In this document: positions 10,035 to 19,102 of the stretch, piece by piece
Layout of the letters: the number at the start of each line of letters is the position of its first letter
Position numbering within the stretch: the first letter of the stretch is position 1
Assembly: GCA_947496705.1 (NCBI GenBank)
Contig: CANMDW010000002.1
Location: 620,001 to 684,000, forward strand
Length of the DNA stretch: 64,000 nucleotides
Direction: 5' to 3'
Source: an uncultured Aquimarina sp.
GTDB taxonomy: Bacteria; Bacteroidota; Bacteroidia; Flavobacteriales; Flavobacteriaceae
Notes under the pieces: model-generated
The model's input: the letters and a program-made list of their open reading frames with translations, nothing else
What the model was told of the DNA's origin: nothing
Databases searched by the model: none
Made by a program: the position numbers and the translations under genes

Positions 10035-10934
10035 TCATTCAACTGTTTTTAACCAAGCGGCTTGAGAACCTCCCTCAATGATTGGTCGAATGGAAGAACC
10101 ATCCTTATTCATAATATAAATAGTTCTGTCTTCTCTCTTTTCACCGGTGGCCGCTGAAAAAATTAGTTGAGAACCATCGGGGGACCATGATGGGTACCAA
10201 TCATCAACATCGTTATATGTCAATCGTTTTTGATTGGAGCCATCTATATCCATCACATAAATTTCATGATTTCCATCTCTATCAGACATAAAAGCGATTT
10301 GCTTACCATCTGGTGAAACCTCAGGGTGCAGCTCTTCAGCTTCATTATGTGTCAATTGAGTGATGTTGCTACCATCAATATCTGCGATGCTTATCCCGCT
10401 TTTTTTATTTTTGTACTCCGTGTGAAAGACAATTCTACCATCAGCTGTAAAATAAGGGCCACCACCTTTTAGAGAGTTTATTTGAGATAGTTCGCCACCA
10501 TCTGAATTCATAATCCAAAGTTCTTTCTGCCAATTTTTATCGGTATCCTTATACGCTCTCGCAAAAACAATTTTTTTTCCATCGGGTGACCATGCTGGTG
10601 AGTTGTCCCATTTGTTTTTTGCATGAGTTAATCGTTTCCAATTCGTACCATCACTATTTACCGTATGAATGGACCAAGTCTTTTTTTCATCATATTTTGC
10701 ATAAAAAGCAAAGTGTTTTCCGTTAGGCGACCAAGCTACGTAGCCACCTTTTGTATTTGTACTTTCAATATTTGATTTACCTTCAGTATTTCTTTGATAA
10801 ATTTCTACAATACCAGATGGTAATGATGTATAAGCAATTTTATAAGCAGTTGATTTGGATTTTTCATTTTCCTGACACGAAACCCCAAAGACCGATAGGA
10901 AAGCTAAAACAGCTAAGATTCTTACTTTTTTCAT
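10035..10934 (-). CDS. TolB-like PD40 propeller lipoprotein
   Basis: About 299 aa when started at M-K-K-V-R (10934), which leads into a signal sequence ending in G-V-S-C (lipobox). An ATG five codons upstream is less likely. The mature part has at least six PD40 blades with W-S-P-D-G-K or close variants (A-W-S-P-N-G-K, P-A-W-S-P-D-G-K, V-S-P-D-G-K-Q, S-W-S-P-D-G-S), like the propeller of TolB. No TolB N-terminal domain is present, so it is TolB-like rather than TolB. Probably a periplasmic binding or scaffold protein. Confidence 0.87.
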   Translation of the reverse strand: MKKVRILAVLAFLSVFGVSCQENEKSKSTAYKIAYTSLPSGIVEIYQRNTEGKSNIESTNTKGGYVAWSPNGKHFAFYAKYDEKKTWSIHTVNSDGTNWKRLTHAKNKWDNSPAWSPDGKKIVFARAYKDTDKNWQKELWIMNSDGGELSQINSLKGGGPYFTADGRIVFHTEYKNKKSGISIADIDGSNITQLTHNEAEELHPEVSPDGKQIAFMSDRDGNHEIYVMDIDGSNQKRLTYNDVDDWYPSWSPDGSQLIFSAATGEKREDRTIYIMNKDGSSIRPIIEGGSQAAWLKTVE

Positions 10935-11122
10935 GTGTTGAAATTTCACTTTATCGTAATTATTGTTTTATTTTAAAAAAGATTAGTATTTCTCATTACA
11001 ATGTATTGGACTTATCAAATTTGAACAATACAAAAGTGATCAACAGTAGCATTTAAGTTGCTGATAGAAAGAAAAAAGTGATGAATTTACTTTGTTAAAA
11101 AAGGCAAACTGATTGATAAGTG

Positions 11123-11887
11123 TTAGAGTTGTAATTTTTGGCGAATAGAAGCATAGTAGCTTCTCCCGGATTGTATTTTATCTCCTGAATTTAAGGTAAT
11201 AATAAATTGAGTGTTCCCCCAATTTTCAAGATTATGAATAACATCTATATTCACTAAATAAGATCGATGAACCCTTACAAACTCTTGAGGGTTTACTTTT
11301 TGCTCAAAAGCATTCATAGTTTCTCGTATCATATGAATTGTCTTACCAACATGCAGTTTTAAATAATTTCCTGCAGATTCGACCCATTCAATATCTTTTG
11401 TTTTAACAAAAAATATTTTACCCGCATCTTTAACGACCACTTTTTCAACATACTTTTTACTGGGGTTTGATGCTTTGAGATAATTTAATAATTGGGTATT
11501 ATAATCTCCCTGACTATGTAGCAACATTTGTTCTTTAATTCTCTTAATAGTCATAAGAAACCGTTCTTTATCAAAGGGTTTTAACAGATAATCAAGAGCA
11601 TGATACTCAAAAGCTTTAATGGCATAATCATCATACGCAGTGACCAAAATAATGCAGGGTATTTTTTGAACCTCAATAGTTCTCAAGAGCTCCATCCCAT
11701 CCATTTCAGGCATTTGGATATCCAGAAATAGTAAATCAGGATATGATTGATCAAGCAACTTCAATGCTTCTATTCCATTTGAGCATTGGCCTACTATTTC
11801 AAAGTTTTTCTCCTTTTGCAAGAAAATTGCTATTTTATCTCTTGCCAGCACTTCATCATCAACGATAAGTGTTTTAATTTTACTCAT
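11123..11887 (-). CDS. LytTR-family response regulator
   Basis: A 254-aa two-component response regulator. The receiver domain (1-120) has the acidic pair D10/D11, the phospho-acceptor D56 in F-L-D-I-Q-M-P and the conserved lysine in D-Y-L-L-K-P-F. Residues about 145-250 form a LytTR DNA-binding domain with the H-R-S-Y-L-V-N signature. It overlaps the kinase gene by 4 bp (ATGA), so it is translationally coupled to its cognate kinase. The flanking PD40 and hydrolase genes are the obvious candidate targets, by position only. Confidence 0.93.
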   Translation of the reverse strand: MSKIKTLIVDDEVLARDKIAIFLQKEKNFEIVGQCSNGIEALKLLDQSYPDLLFLDIQMPEMDGMELLRTIEVQKIPCIILVTAYDDYAIKAFEYHALDYLLKPFDKERFLMTIKRIKEQMLLHSQGDYNTQLLNYLKASNPSKKYVEKVVVKDAGKIFFVKTKDIEWVESAGNYLKLHVGKTIHMIRETMNAFEQKVNPQEFVRVHRSYLVNIDVIHNLENWGNTQFIITLNSGDKIQSGRSYYASIRQKLQL

Positions 11888-12993
11888 ACCGGAATCAATA
11901 TTTTTACTTCCAGGCCCTGATTTTGACCTAAATTATTTAATATCAATTTACCTTTTTCCCCATATAATTGTCGTAATCGCATTCTGGTATTTTTTAGCCC
12001 TATTCCTTCCTTAATATCATCTTCCTGAGTACTTGGCATTCCTTTACCATTATCTGAAACTTTTAGTTCTATATGACCATTAATCTGATTAGCAGCTACC
12101 GTTATTTTCCCCTGTTTCATAAATGACGCTACCCCATAACGAATGGCATTTTCTACAATAGGTTGCAAAATAAGGTTAGGAACTTTTTTATCATAAATCT
12201 CCGGATCAACCTGGATAGAGACCTGTAGCCTATCCTGAAATCTGATCTGTTCTATTTCAAGATAAATTTTTAGTATCTCCATTTCCTGCTTCAGGGTAAC
12301 TTCCTGAACACCTGTATTTTCCAAAGTGGCTCTTAAAAGATGGCTAAGTCTTGATATCATTTTATCTGCAGCGTCAATATCTTTGTGCATTAAGGCAGAA
12401 ATAGCATGTAGGGTATTAAAAAGAAAATGAGGATGTAATTGTTTTTTTAAAACCAACAATTCTGCTTGTGCCAGTTTTTGTTGAATCTCTGCCGTTTTTA
12501 GTGCTTCATCCTTAAATTGCTGGTAATAGCTCACTGCATACGTTATTCCTACGATACTGCAATACAAAATAAAAGGCACTTGAAAATAATACAATCTATG
12601 CATGAAATTTCTGGAAACCGACCACATATGTTCTTCTTCCAATACTACACCAATGGCATATCGTAAACAGGCATATATTGCTGAATATAAAAAGGAAATC
12701 ATGATACCCATAGGAACATGAAACTTAACTTTGGAAAGCCAATCCGATGAGTTTTTAGGGTATTTTCTGGCAAGTACTATGATAAATGGGCAAAAAAAGC
12801 CCCATATCGACCAGTCTAATACTTCTGGCCACATAAGCTCGAATAAAGAAACTTCTTTCTCAATATAGGAAAAGTATAACTTATTGTTTAACCCCAAAAA
12901 GAAACCTACAACTACAAAAAAGCATATATACAGCCACCAATATTTAAAAGGTGTGGCTATAAATTTAAGTTGTAAAAGGGACTCTTTTTTCAT
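11884..12993 (-). CDS. LytS/YpdA-type sensor histidine kinase
   Basis: A 369-aa membrane histidine kinase. Four hydrophobic segments (about 17-35, 63-75, 93-115 and 138-155) precede a short coiled coil, the His_kinase domain with phospho-acceptor H189 in H-P-H-F-L-F-N, and an HATPase domain with N-A-I-R-Y-G and D-N-G-K-G-M. No extracellular sensor domain is visible, so the signal may be sensed in the membrane. It overlaps the LytTR regulator by 4 bp and sits within a cluster of PD40 lipoproteins. Confidence 0.93.
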   Translation of the reverse strand: MKKESLLQLKFIATPFKYWWLYICFFVVVGFFLGLNNKLYFSYIEKEVSLFELMWPEVLDWSIWGFFCPFIIVLARKYPKNSSDWLSKVKFHVPMGIMISFLYSAIYACLRYAIGVVLEEEHMWSVSRNFMHRLYYFQVPFILYCSIVGITYAVSYYQQFKDEALKTAEIQQKLAQAELLVLKKQLHPHFLFNTLHAISALMHKDIDAADKMISRLSHLLRATLENTGVQEVTLKQEMEILKIYLEIEQIRFQDRLQVSIQVDPEIYDKKVPNLILQPIVENAIRYGVASFMKQGKITVAANQINGHIELKVSDNGKGMPSTQEDDIKEGIGLKNTRMRLRQLYGEKGKLILNNLGQNQGLEVKILIPV

Positions 12994-13035
12994 ATTTAAA
13001 TATACAGCTTAATATCCCAAACGTAACCTTTTCTT

Positions 13036-13947
13036 CTAGTCAATAGGTCTTACTTTATCTATAACTTCTGCACTCACCCAATAAATATTTGATAATCCAC
13101 CCTCTTCATTATATCTACTGAAAAACAAATACTTACCATCTGGAGTAAGGCTTGGGCATGTTTCGGTGAAATCAGAATTTACAGCACTCCCCAGGTTCAT
13201 TGGTTTTGACCATGTTCCGTCTTTCTTCTTAAAACAGACATGAATATCCTTGTCTTTTGTTTTATCGTTCTCTTTTCGGGCATCTACCAGTATAAAATCC
13301 TGAGATGGGGAAATAAAACCATGAATACCATAGTCAATTCCAACTTCATGCATTTCGGGATATTTGCCATTTTTATTTGGGGCATAAAACATTTTCCTTT
13401 TTGAAATACTTGTATAAAAAAGATCTCCATTTTCTGCTATAGTTGGATAAAAAACAACATCATCGTTTAATGGCGAATCCAATTTTCTTGCGTCACTCCA
13501 GGAATTCTCTAGGCGATCTACATACCAGATACTTTCATCTGAAAAAATAGAGTCATATGCTGCAAAATATATCTTGTCACCAGTCATGTTCACAAACGCC
13601 TCGAATTCGTTCTTTTTCCTGCCTTTAGTGAAATTCGCTTTTTTAGGATGCGTCCATTTGTCGCCTTTGCGTTTTGAGTAATATACAATTTGAACTTCGT
13701 CTTTTTTATTGCCCGAAAAATACATTTCATCTAAATCGGGAGAAAACGAAACAGCATATTCATATCTTCCATTAACCGATACAACTCCGGGGGCAAAAAT
13801 TTCTGCAGTCATTCCTGGTGGGTTTTGTCCAAAATAAGATACTTCAGTAGTTAGTGTATCACTATCATTTGAGTCTTGTTTTTTAGTATTACAAGCATCT
13901 AAAAACAGTACCAGTACAAGTACCAAAATGGAATACGCTTTTTTCAT
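13036..13947 (-). CDS. PD40 (TolB-like) propeller lipoprotein
   Basis: About 303 aa from the M-K-K-A-Y start (13947); an ATG three codons upstream is also possible. The signal sequence ends in L-D-A-C. The mature protein has PD40 blades ([21 protein letters not shown]). It is a paralogue of the protein at 7832, with the same N-terminal K-K-Q and P-G-M-T-x-E-x-F-A-P-G layout. It lies 43 bp upstream of the histidine kinase on the same strand, so it is likely the first gene of a PD40-kinase-regulator operon and may feed the kinase. Confidence 0.85.
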   Translation of the reverse strand: MKKAYSILVLVLVLFLDACNTKKQDSNDSDTLTTEVSYFGQNPPGMTAEIFAPGVVSVNGRYEYAVSFSPDLDEMYFSGNKKDEVQIVYYSKRKGDKWTHPKKANFTKGRKKNEFEAFVNMTGDKIYFAAYDSIFSDESIWYVDRLENSWSDARKLDSPLNDDVVFYPTIAENGDLFYTSISKRKMFYAPNKNGKYPEMHEVGIDYGIHGFISPSQDFILVDARKENDKTKDKDIHVCFKKKDGTWSKPMNLGSAVNSDFTETCPSLTPDGKYLFFSRYNEEGGLSNIYWVSAEVIDKVRPID

Positions 13948-14062
13948 GTTTCGCATGTTTATAATAAAAACATAACTACAATTATTTTCGTTATATACTG
14001 GTTAATGTGATGTTAAAACAGTGTTTTTTACGGAAATCCCTCAATCTTAAATACAGTCTAAC

Positions 14063-14632
14063 CTACCAATGTTCTGTTCCCGGTTCCCCTTTAAAGGGTC
14101 CAGTTAAATCTGGGGTGATCCATCCTGCATAAAATTCGCTGGCTTGCGCCTTTACCCGGTTCCCATCGACATAACATTCGAGATGTTGAGGATAGAATGC
14201 TATATGATCTTTTAATGCTGAAAATTCTGGAAAAGGATTCGGATATGACCAAGCCGCAGGTCGATCGATCATAGATTTCAAGGCAAAATACATCGCATTT
14301 CCCTTCCATTCACATATTGAGGTCTTGTTGGATATACTAACGAGCGCACTCATGTTAATATCACCCCTGGGTATATAATATGTTGGCGGACTAGCAGTCT
14401 CAAGCACAGCTAAAGTATCACGGGAATCTGCGATCGCTTTACCTTGATAGTTGACTACTATGTGTTTGCTTATTTTTTCGATACCAGGAGGGCGCGGAAA
14501 ATCCCAAACAGATCGCTGCCCTTCCTTTGGTTCTATGGCAAATGGTGGTCTTTTATTACCCCTGTTCTTCCAGCTTTCACGAGCCTTTTGTAACCAATTT
14601 ACAGGCGTTTTTCTTTTTTTATTTGGTTCCAT
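14063..14632 (-). CDS. DUF427-family protein
   Basis: A 189-aa soluble protein whose central part matches the DUF427 pattern: I-V-V-N-Y-Q-G-K-A-I-A-D-S, P-P-T-Y-Y-I-P-R-G-D, then C-E-W-K-G-N-A-M-Y-F and a closing aromatic-rich A-F-Y-P segment. The family's function is not established. The basic N-terminus (K-K-R-K-T-P, R-E-S-W-K-N-R) is typical of many members. It stands alone, with about 100-140 bp on either side. Confidence 0.85.
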   Translation of the reverse strand: MEPNKKRKTPVNWLQKARESWKNRGNKRPPFAIEPKEGQRSVWDFPRPPGIEKISKHIVVNYQGKAIADSRDTLAVLETASPPTYYIPRGDINMSALVSISNKTSICEWKGNAMYFALKSMIDRPAAWSYPNPFPEFSALKDHIAFYPQHLECYVDGNRVKAQASEFYAGWITPDLTGPFKGEPGTEHW

Positions 14633-14769
14633 AGATTTGGCTTACATCTTTTAACAGATATGCACGATTAGTTGTCGTACCGCTATTTGGAGTAAGGCGA
14701 TCGTACTAAAATAGTTGGTTATGGTCTACTTCAAATCTATACTCATCGTTTATTTAGACTTTTAATTAA

Positions 14770-15063
14770 TCATAAATGCTCGATAAAATTCATTCGCTTG
14801 CCAAGAACCCTAACGACAAATATTTCGTTTTCATTTTCAAACTGATAGAATATATAGTGTGCTTTATATCTGTAAAATAAAAGGTCATTGGAAATGGTAG
14901 AAGCATCCCTTGAAATCTCTGGTCTTTTTGCTAACTCATCAAACATTTCTTCAAGTTCATATTGATATTTAACAGCTTGGTCTATTCCGAAATACTTTAT
15001 ACCGAATTTATATATACCTACCATATCAAATTGCGCCCTTACAGATAGGTTATAGTTCTCCAT
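14770..15063 (-). CDS. parE: RelE/ParE-family toxin
   Basis: A 97-aa protein with the RelE/ParE fold pattern: an A-Q-F-D-M-V-G-I-Y helix, a second helix ending near E-E-M-F-D-E-L, then strands L-L-F-Y-R-Y-K, H-Y-I-F-Y-Q-F and I-F-V-V-R-V-L-G-K-R-M-N. ParE toxins usually poison gyrase and RelE toxins cut mRNA; the sequence looks nearer ParE. Its start overlaps the antitoxin gene by 14 bp, the classic antitoxin-first type II arrangement. Confidence 0.85.
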   Translation of the reverse strand: MENYNLSVRAQFDMVGIYKFGIKYFGIDQAVKYQYELEEMFDELAKRPEISRDASTISNDLLFYRYKAHYIFYQFENENEIFVVRVLGKRMNFIEHL

Positions 15064-15292
15064 TATCCACCATTCTTATGATGTCACTTACTTTAAGTTT
15101 GCTTTTACCACTTTGCAAACCATCATCAATAGCGTTTTTAAGATCCATAAGTTTCTGGTTACTTTCTTGATCTCTTCTAACAAGTTCTCTTACATATTCA
15201 CTATCATTAGTAAAATCACCATTTTTAATTCTAGTTTTTATCCAACGATCTTGCTTTTCTGTAAAAGTAATTGATTTTCTTACTGTGTTCAT
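15050..15292 (-). CDS. parD: ParD/CopG-like antitoxin
   Basis: About 80 aa from the ATG at 15292 (M-N-T-V-R-K-S-I-T-F). A longer reading frame reaches 15337 but adds 15 residues not expected in the family. The N-terminus is a ribbon-helix-helix (S-I-T-F-T-E-K strand, then helices through S-E-Y-V-R-E-L-V-R-R), and the C-terminal helix with D-D-G-L-Q-S-G-K is the usual toxin-wrapping segment. It probably binds its own promoter and neutralises the downstream toxin. Confidence 0.85.
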   Translation of the reverse strand: MNTVRKSITFTEKQDRWIKTRIKNGDFTNDSEYVRELVRRDQESNQKLMDLKNAIDDGLQSGKSKLKVSDIIRMVDNGEL

Positions 15293-15428
15293 GTTTCTTA
15301 TTATTACATGGTGCAATATAGTAAAAATATGCACCAATAACGAATTTGAGTTACTTTTTATAAGGTCTGGAAATTCTTACCAAATTGCCCCACGCTATCG
15401 TTTTATTGAACTTTTATTCTAACTCTCG

Positions 15429-15471
15429 GTATAAACAACATGGCGCCGTTTAGGCGGCATGAACGTTATGC
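15429..15471. repeat. attC-like imperfect hairpin
   Basis: A symmetric imperfect hairpin: GTATAA / TTATGC, a small internal loop, CATG / CATG, a G-G mismatch, then CGCC / GGCG around GTTTA. The layout of paired short boxes with bulges recalls integron attC sites, and it lies beside a toxin-antitoxin pair and a gene remnant. No canonical GTTRRRY box is present (GTTATGC instead), so this is only a resemblance. Confidence 0.35.
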
Positions 15472-15479
15472 TTTGTTCT

Positions 15480-15755
15480 TTATTCATCTTCTTCAAAGTA
15501 ATCTCTTATGTTCTTTTCTACTCTTACATGTTGCCTAAAATCAACATATTTGTGCACATCTTTTCTGATTAAATAGGCATCAATTTTTATTTTTAGAAAA
15601 CCTTCTTTTTTAAAATTATTAGAAATTAATTTCCAACTTAATTCAATATCAGCTCCTTCAATCTTTGGTTTGATATAAATTAAATTACTAATGTATTCCT
15701 CTTCTAAAGCAAGAACATTTCTACGCGGATGAATAACTAAGTGTAAACTTATTAT
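15480..15755 (-). pseudogene. 3' remnant of an unknown gene
   Basis: An open frame of 92 codons bounded by a stop at 15756-15758 and ending in F-E-E-D-E-stop. It has no ATG, but its composition is protein-like (I-S-N-L-I-Y-I-K-P-K-I, K-I-K-I-D-A-Y-L-I-R-K-D-V-H). I read it as the C-terminal part of a gene that lost its 5' end, next to the attC-like hairpin. The family was not recognised. A short intact gene with a non-ATG start cannot be excluded. Confidence 0.45.
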
Positions 15756-15845
15756 TTAGTACGGTAGATTGAACTTTTGAATAGTTCTAACCAGAGTTTT
15801 TGACCAGAGTACATTTAAACAGTCCTTATATTATGCTTATGACCA

Positions 15846-18389
15846 CTACCCCACTTTCCTCAATATTTCTAAAGGCGGGCTTTGCAGCACACTTTTAATA
15901 TTGCTTAATCCAATAACCAATACCAATAGCACAATACCCGGTAAAAACAGCAGGAATGGAATACCTGAAGGCACAAAGGGTTCTTCGAACAGTAAGGTGG
16001 CCAACAATTGACTGCTCAATAATGACAAGAAGATTCCCGCCAGGCTCCCAAGTATTCCTAAAAACAAATATTCAAGTGCCGTGATGCGAAGGATTTGCTT
16101 GCTCCTGGCGCCTAGTGTGCGTAATAATACACTCTCTTTAATACGTTGGTATTTACTGGTACGTACCGAACCTATCAATACGATAAGGCCCGTGAGAATG
16201 CTAAAGAAGGCCATGAAATTAATGACCCAGGAGATCTTTTCTAAGATGTCTTCAATAACTGTATATAGCTGCCGAAGGTCAAAGACCGTGACATTAGGGA
16301 ATTTGCGTACCAGTTCCCGTTGCAAGGTCGCTGAAGTTGCATTATCGGGCACATAGGTGGTAAGCACATGAAATTGCGGTGCTTGTTCTAAAACCCCCTT
16401 AGGAAAAACGATCATAAAATTCAACTGTAGCCTTGTCCAATCTACTTTTCTAATGCTCCCTACGGTGGTTTCCATCAATACCCCTTGTACGTTAAAGACA
16501 ATGAGGTCCCCCACTCCCAGGTTGGCATCTTCAGCAAGACTTTCTGAGATGGAGATTTTAACCCCTTCCCCCGGTTTGACTTCCTCGACCCAACTTCCTT
16601 CTATCACGGTTTCTGAAGCGATAAGCGAATCCCGAAAAGTGGTTCTAAATTCATGATTCAACACCCATTCATTGATCGTTGCGCTTGTATCCTTTCGAAT
16701 CTCGTTGGTCAATTTTCCTTTGATGCTGTGCATCCGCATGGTAACGATCGACAGGTTGTCAATAACTTCCAAACTCGTAGGGGTAATGCTGGCAACCACA
16801 GCTTCCCGCTGCTCGGGTTGTACATCCACCAGGATAATATTGGCATTGTCAGGACCGTCGCTTAGTGCCGTTTTTGCCAGCAATATGTCTTTTGTAAAAT
16901 ATAAGGTGCTGATCAAAAAAGTACCCAGGCCTATGGCAAAGATAAGCACCATGGTCTGATTATTGGGCCGAAAGAGATTCAATAGACTTGTTCGGGCGGT
17001 AAATCCCCAGGCCGTTGGAAAATAGCTCTTGATTGCCCTGATAAATAAGGCAGCGATACCAGCCAGGATAGCAAAGGTGACAAAAATACCCAGCACAAAG
17101 GCCAAAGCAAACAGCAAGTCCTTAAAAATCCAAATGGAAAACAAAAGAATAAAAAGGAAGATTGCCCCAAAGGTGAGTATGCGTACCTTTCGGGATCGTA
17201 CCGGTGGTGCTTCAGACACCCGCAATACTTCTAAAGGTGAAACATACCAGGTACCCAGCAAAGGCAACAAGGCAAACAATACCGACATTGAGATCCCGAG
17301 CAATAGTCCCATCACAATAGGTGGTAGACTGATTGACATTAGAACATCAAAGGGTAAAAATTCCTCTAAAAGAAAAGGAAGCGCCTGTTGGAGTCCTATA
17401 CCTACTACCGTACCTGCAACACCTCCAATAAGGCCCATCACCGCAATTTGTATCAGATAGATCAAAAAGGTCTGTTTTCGGCTCGCTCCCAAACATTTTA
17501 TAATGGCTACATCGGTTAATTTCTCCTTGATATAGATGTGAACGGAACTAGCAATACCGATGCAACCCAGTAGCAAGGCTATAAACGCCGCCAAATTCAG
17601 GAATTTACCCAGGTTTTCATAGCTACGTCCTATTTGCCTACTGGTACTGGTATGGGTATCGAGGTCTGCATTTTCGGCATCCAGGACGGGATCTAAGGTC
17701 TCCTCCAATTGGTCGAGATCCATAGCTGGTGCTACAAAAAAGTATTGATATTCCTTTCTGCTGCCCAATTGCAGCAGTTCGGTCTGCGCTACAAATCGAA
17801 AAGGAATAAGCACAGTTGGAGCCACGGTCGCTGAGATCCCCGAACTACCAGGCATTGCATGAATAGCTCCGGTAACGGGCAGGGTGATCACTCCCAACTT
17901 GATTGAATCTCCGGGTTTGATATTATATTGTAGCATGAGGGTAGCATCTACCAGGGCACCTCCTTTTTGTTGATACTCAACAGCTGCGGTTATAGGTTGG
18001 GTCTCCAGGGTTCCATAGAACGGGAAGTCGCCTTCTATACCGCGTACCTGCACCAATTTGGCAGCCCCATTTTTTGGAAACGCTGCCATAGACGGAAAGT
18101 TAATTTCATAGGCATCTGGTCCTAAGGAGTCAATAATAGCCTGTACTTTTTCATTAGGAAGTTGCCTGCTATCAATAATAAAATCAGCACCTATGAGCAC
18201 TTTGGATTGACGCTCGATATTCTGCTTTACATTTTCGCTGAATAATTGTATCGAAACCACAGCGGCAATACCGAGAATGATCGATGCCATAAATAACAAT
18301 AGCCTTGAAATACTGGCCCTACCATCACGCCATGCCATTTTTAGCAGCCAGGAGATACTCGCTTTTGAATAGGATTGCTTCTTCATCAC
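15846..18389 (-). CDS. FtsX-like ABC transporter permease (YbbP-like)
   Basis: An 847-aa inner-membrane permease. One N-terminal membrane segment (about 27-47) and a large periplasmic domain are followed by a first FtsX block of three segments (about 260-380), two further segments, a second periplasmic domain, and a second FtsX block at the C-terminus (about 715-840, ending P-L-E-I-L-R-K). This ten-segment plan matches YbbP/MacB-class permeases that extract or move lipids and lipoproteins from the membrane. It overlaps the ATPase gene by 4 bp. Its GC content looks somewhat higher than that of the neighbours. The substrate is unknown; the divergent TesA-like esterase suggests lipid handling. 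Confidence 0.88.
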   Translation of the reverse strand: MMKKQSYSKASISWLLKMAWRDGRASISRLLLFMASIILGIAAVVSIQLFSENVKQNIERQSKVLIGADFIIDSRQLPNEKVQAIIDSLGPDAYEINFPSMAAFPKNGAAKLVQVRGIEGDFPFYGTLETQPITAAVEYQQKGGALVDATLMLQYNIKPGDSIKLGVITLPVTGAIHAMPGSSGISATVAPTVLIPFRFVAQTELLQLGSRKEYQYFFVAPAMDLDQLEETLDPVLDAENADLDTHTSTSRQIGRSYENLGKFLNLAAFIALLLGCIGIASSVHIYIKEKLTDVAIIKCLGASRKQTFLIYLIQIAVMGLIGGVAGTVVGIGLQQALPFLLEEFLPFDVLMSISLPPIVMGLLLGISMSVLFALLPLLGTWYVSPLEVLRVSEAPPVRSRKVRILTFGAIFLFILLFSIWIFKDLLFALAFVLGIFVTFAILAGIAALFIRAIKSYFPTAWGFTARTSLLNLFRPNNQTMVLIFAIGLGTFLISTLYFTKDILLAKTALSDGPDNANIILVDVQPEQREAVVASITPTSLEVIDNLSIVTMRMHSIKGKLTNEIRKDTSATINEWVLNHEFRTTFRDSLIASETVIEGSWVEEVKPGEGVKISISESLAEDANLGVGDLIVFNVQGVLMETTVGSIRKVDWTRLQLNFMIVFPKGVLEQAPQFHVLTTYVPDNATSATLQRELVRKFPNVTVFDLRQLYTVIEDILEKISWVINFMAFFSILTGLIVLIGSVRTSKYQRIKESVLLRTLGARSKQILRITALEYLFLGILGSLAGIFLSLLSSQLLATLLFEEPFVPSGIPFLLFLPGIVLLVLVIGLSNIKSVLQSPPLEILRKVG

Positions 18390-19087
18390 TGCGATAGGGT
18401 TCTCTCGTTGGCAATAATTTTTCCACCCTTTAATCGAAGGATCTGTTGCGTTCTGTTTGCCAGGTCAAGATCGTGAGAGATGATCACCAACGTAGTTCCG
18501 GCTTCCTTATTCAATTCAAAAAGAAGCTGTATTACTTTTTCGCCGGTTTCTTCATCCAAATTTCCGGTAGGCTCATCGGCAAATAAGATAGAAGGTGAAT
18601 TTGAAAAAGCCCTGGCCAGCGCAACACGTTGCTGCTCTCCTCCTGATAATTGCGAGGGATAGTGGTGAAAGCGATCTGCCAGTCCTACTTTTTTCAGTAA
18701 TTCCATACCCTGCTTCGCAGCATTTTTAACTCCTTGTAACTCCAGGGGTACAATCACATTCTCCAGTGCGGTCAATGTGGGTAACAATTGAAAATCCTGA
18801 AATATAAATCCCACCTCTTTATTTCGTAGTTGCGCGCGCTCATCTTCATCTAGTTCCTGCAGATTCTGGCTACATAACTCAACAGTGCCCGAGTCCTGGT
18901 GGTCTAACCCGGCACAAAGACCGAGCAAAGTGGTTTTACCACTCCCTGAAGGGCCTACAATAGAAAAGGTGGCTCCTTTTTCAACCTCAAACGAGATATC
19001 GTGTAAGACCTTAAGTTTTTTTGAACCACTGCTATAGGTTTTCTCCAGCTCATGAATCTTTAATATCTTTGGCATGTTGATTTTCAA
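18386..19087 (-). CDS. ABC transporter ATP-binding protein (LolD/YbbA-like)
   Basis: A 233-aa ATPase of the LolD/MacB/YbbA group. Walker A G-P-S-G-S-G-K-T-T, Q-loop F-Q-D-F-Q-L-L, signature L-S-G-G-E-Q-Q-R-V-A-L-A-R-A, Walker B I-L-F-A-D-E-P-T-G-N-L-D and H-loop I-I-S-H-D are all intact. It is coupled to the permease by a 4-bp overlap. Starting at 19087 leaves only 15 bp to the divergent esterase gene; an ATG four codons in (19075, M-P-K-I-L-K-I) is an alternative. Confidence 0.92.
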   Translation of the reverse strand: MKINMPKILKIHELEKTYSSGSKKLKVLHDISFEVEKGATFSIVGPSGSGKTTLLGLCAGLDHQDSGTVELCSQNLQELDEDERAQLRNKEVGFIFQDFQLLPTLTALENVIVPLELQGVKNAAKQGMELLKKVGLADRFHHYPSQLSGGEQQRVALARAFSNSPSILFADEPTGNLDEETGEKVIQLLFELNKEAGTTLVIISHDLDLANRTQQILRLKGGKIIANERTLSQ

Positions 19088-19102
19088 TTAATTCTATAGG
19101 AA

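Noticed and set aside
17029..17460. 143-aa plus-strand open frame
   Set aside because: It lies wholly antisense to the FtsX-type permease, is Lys/Pro/Ser-rich without domain features, and is explained by the codon use of the real gene.
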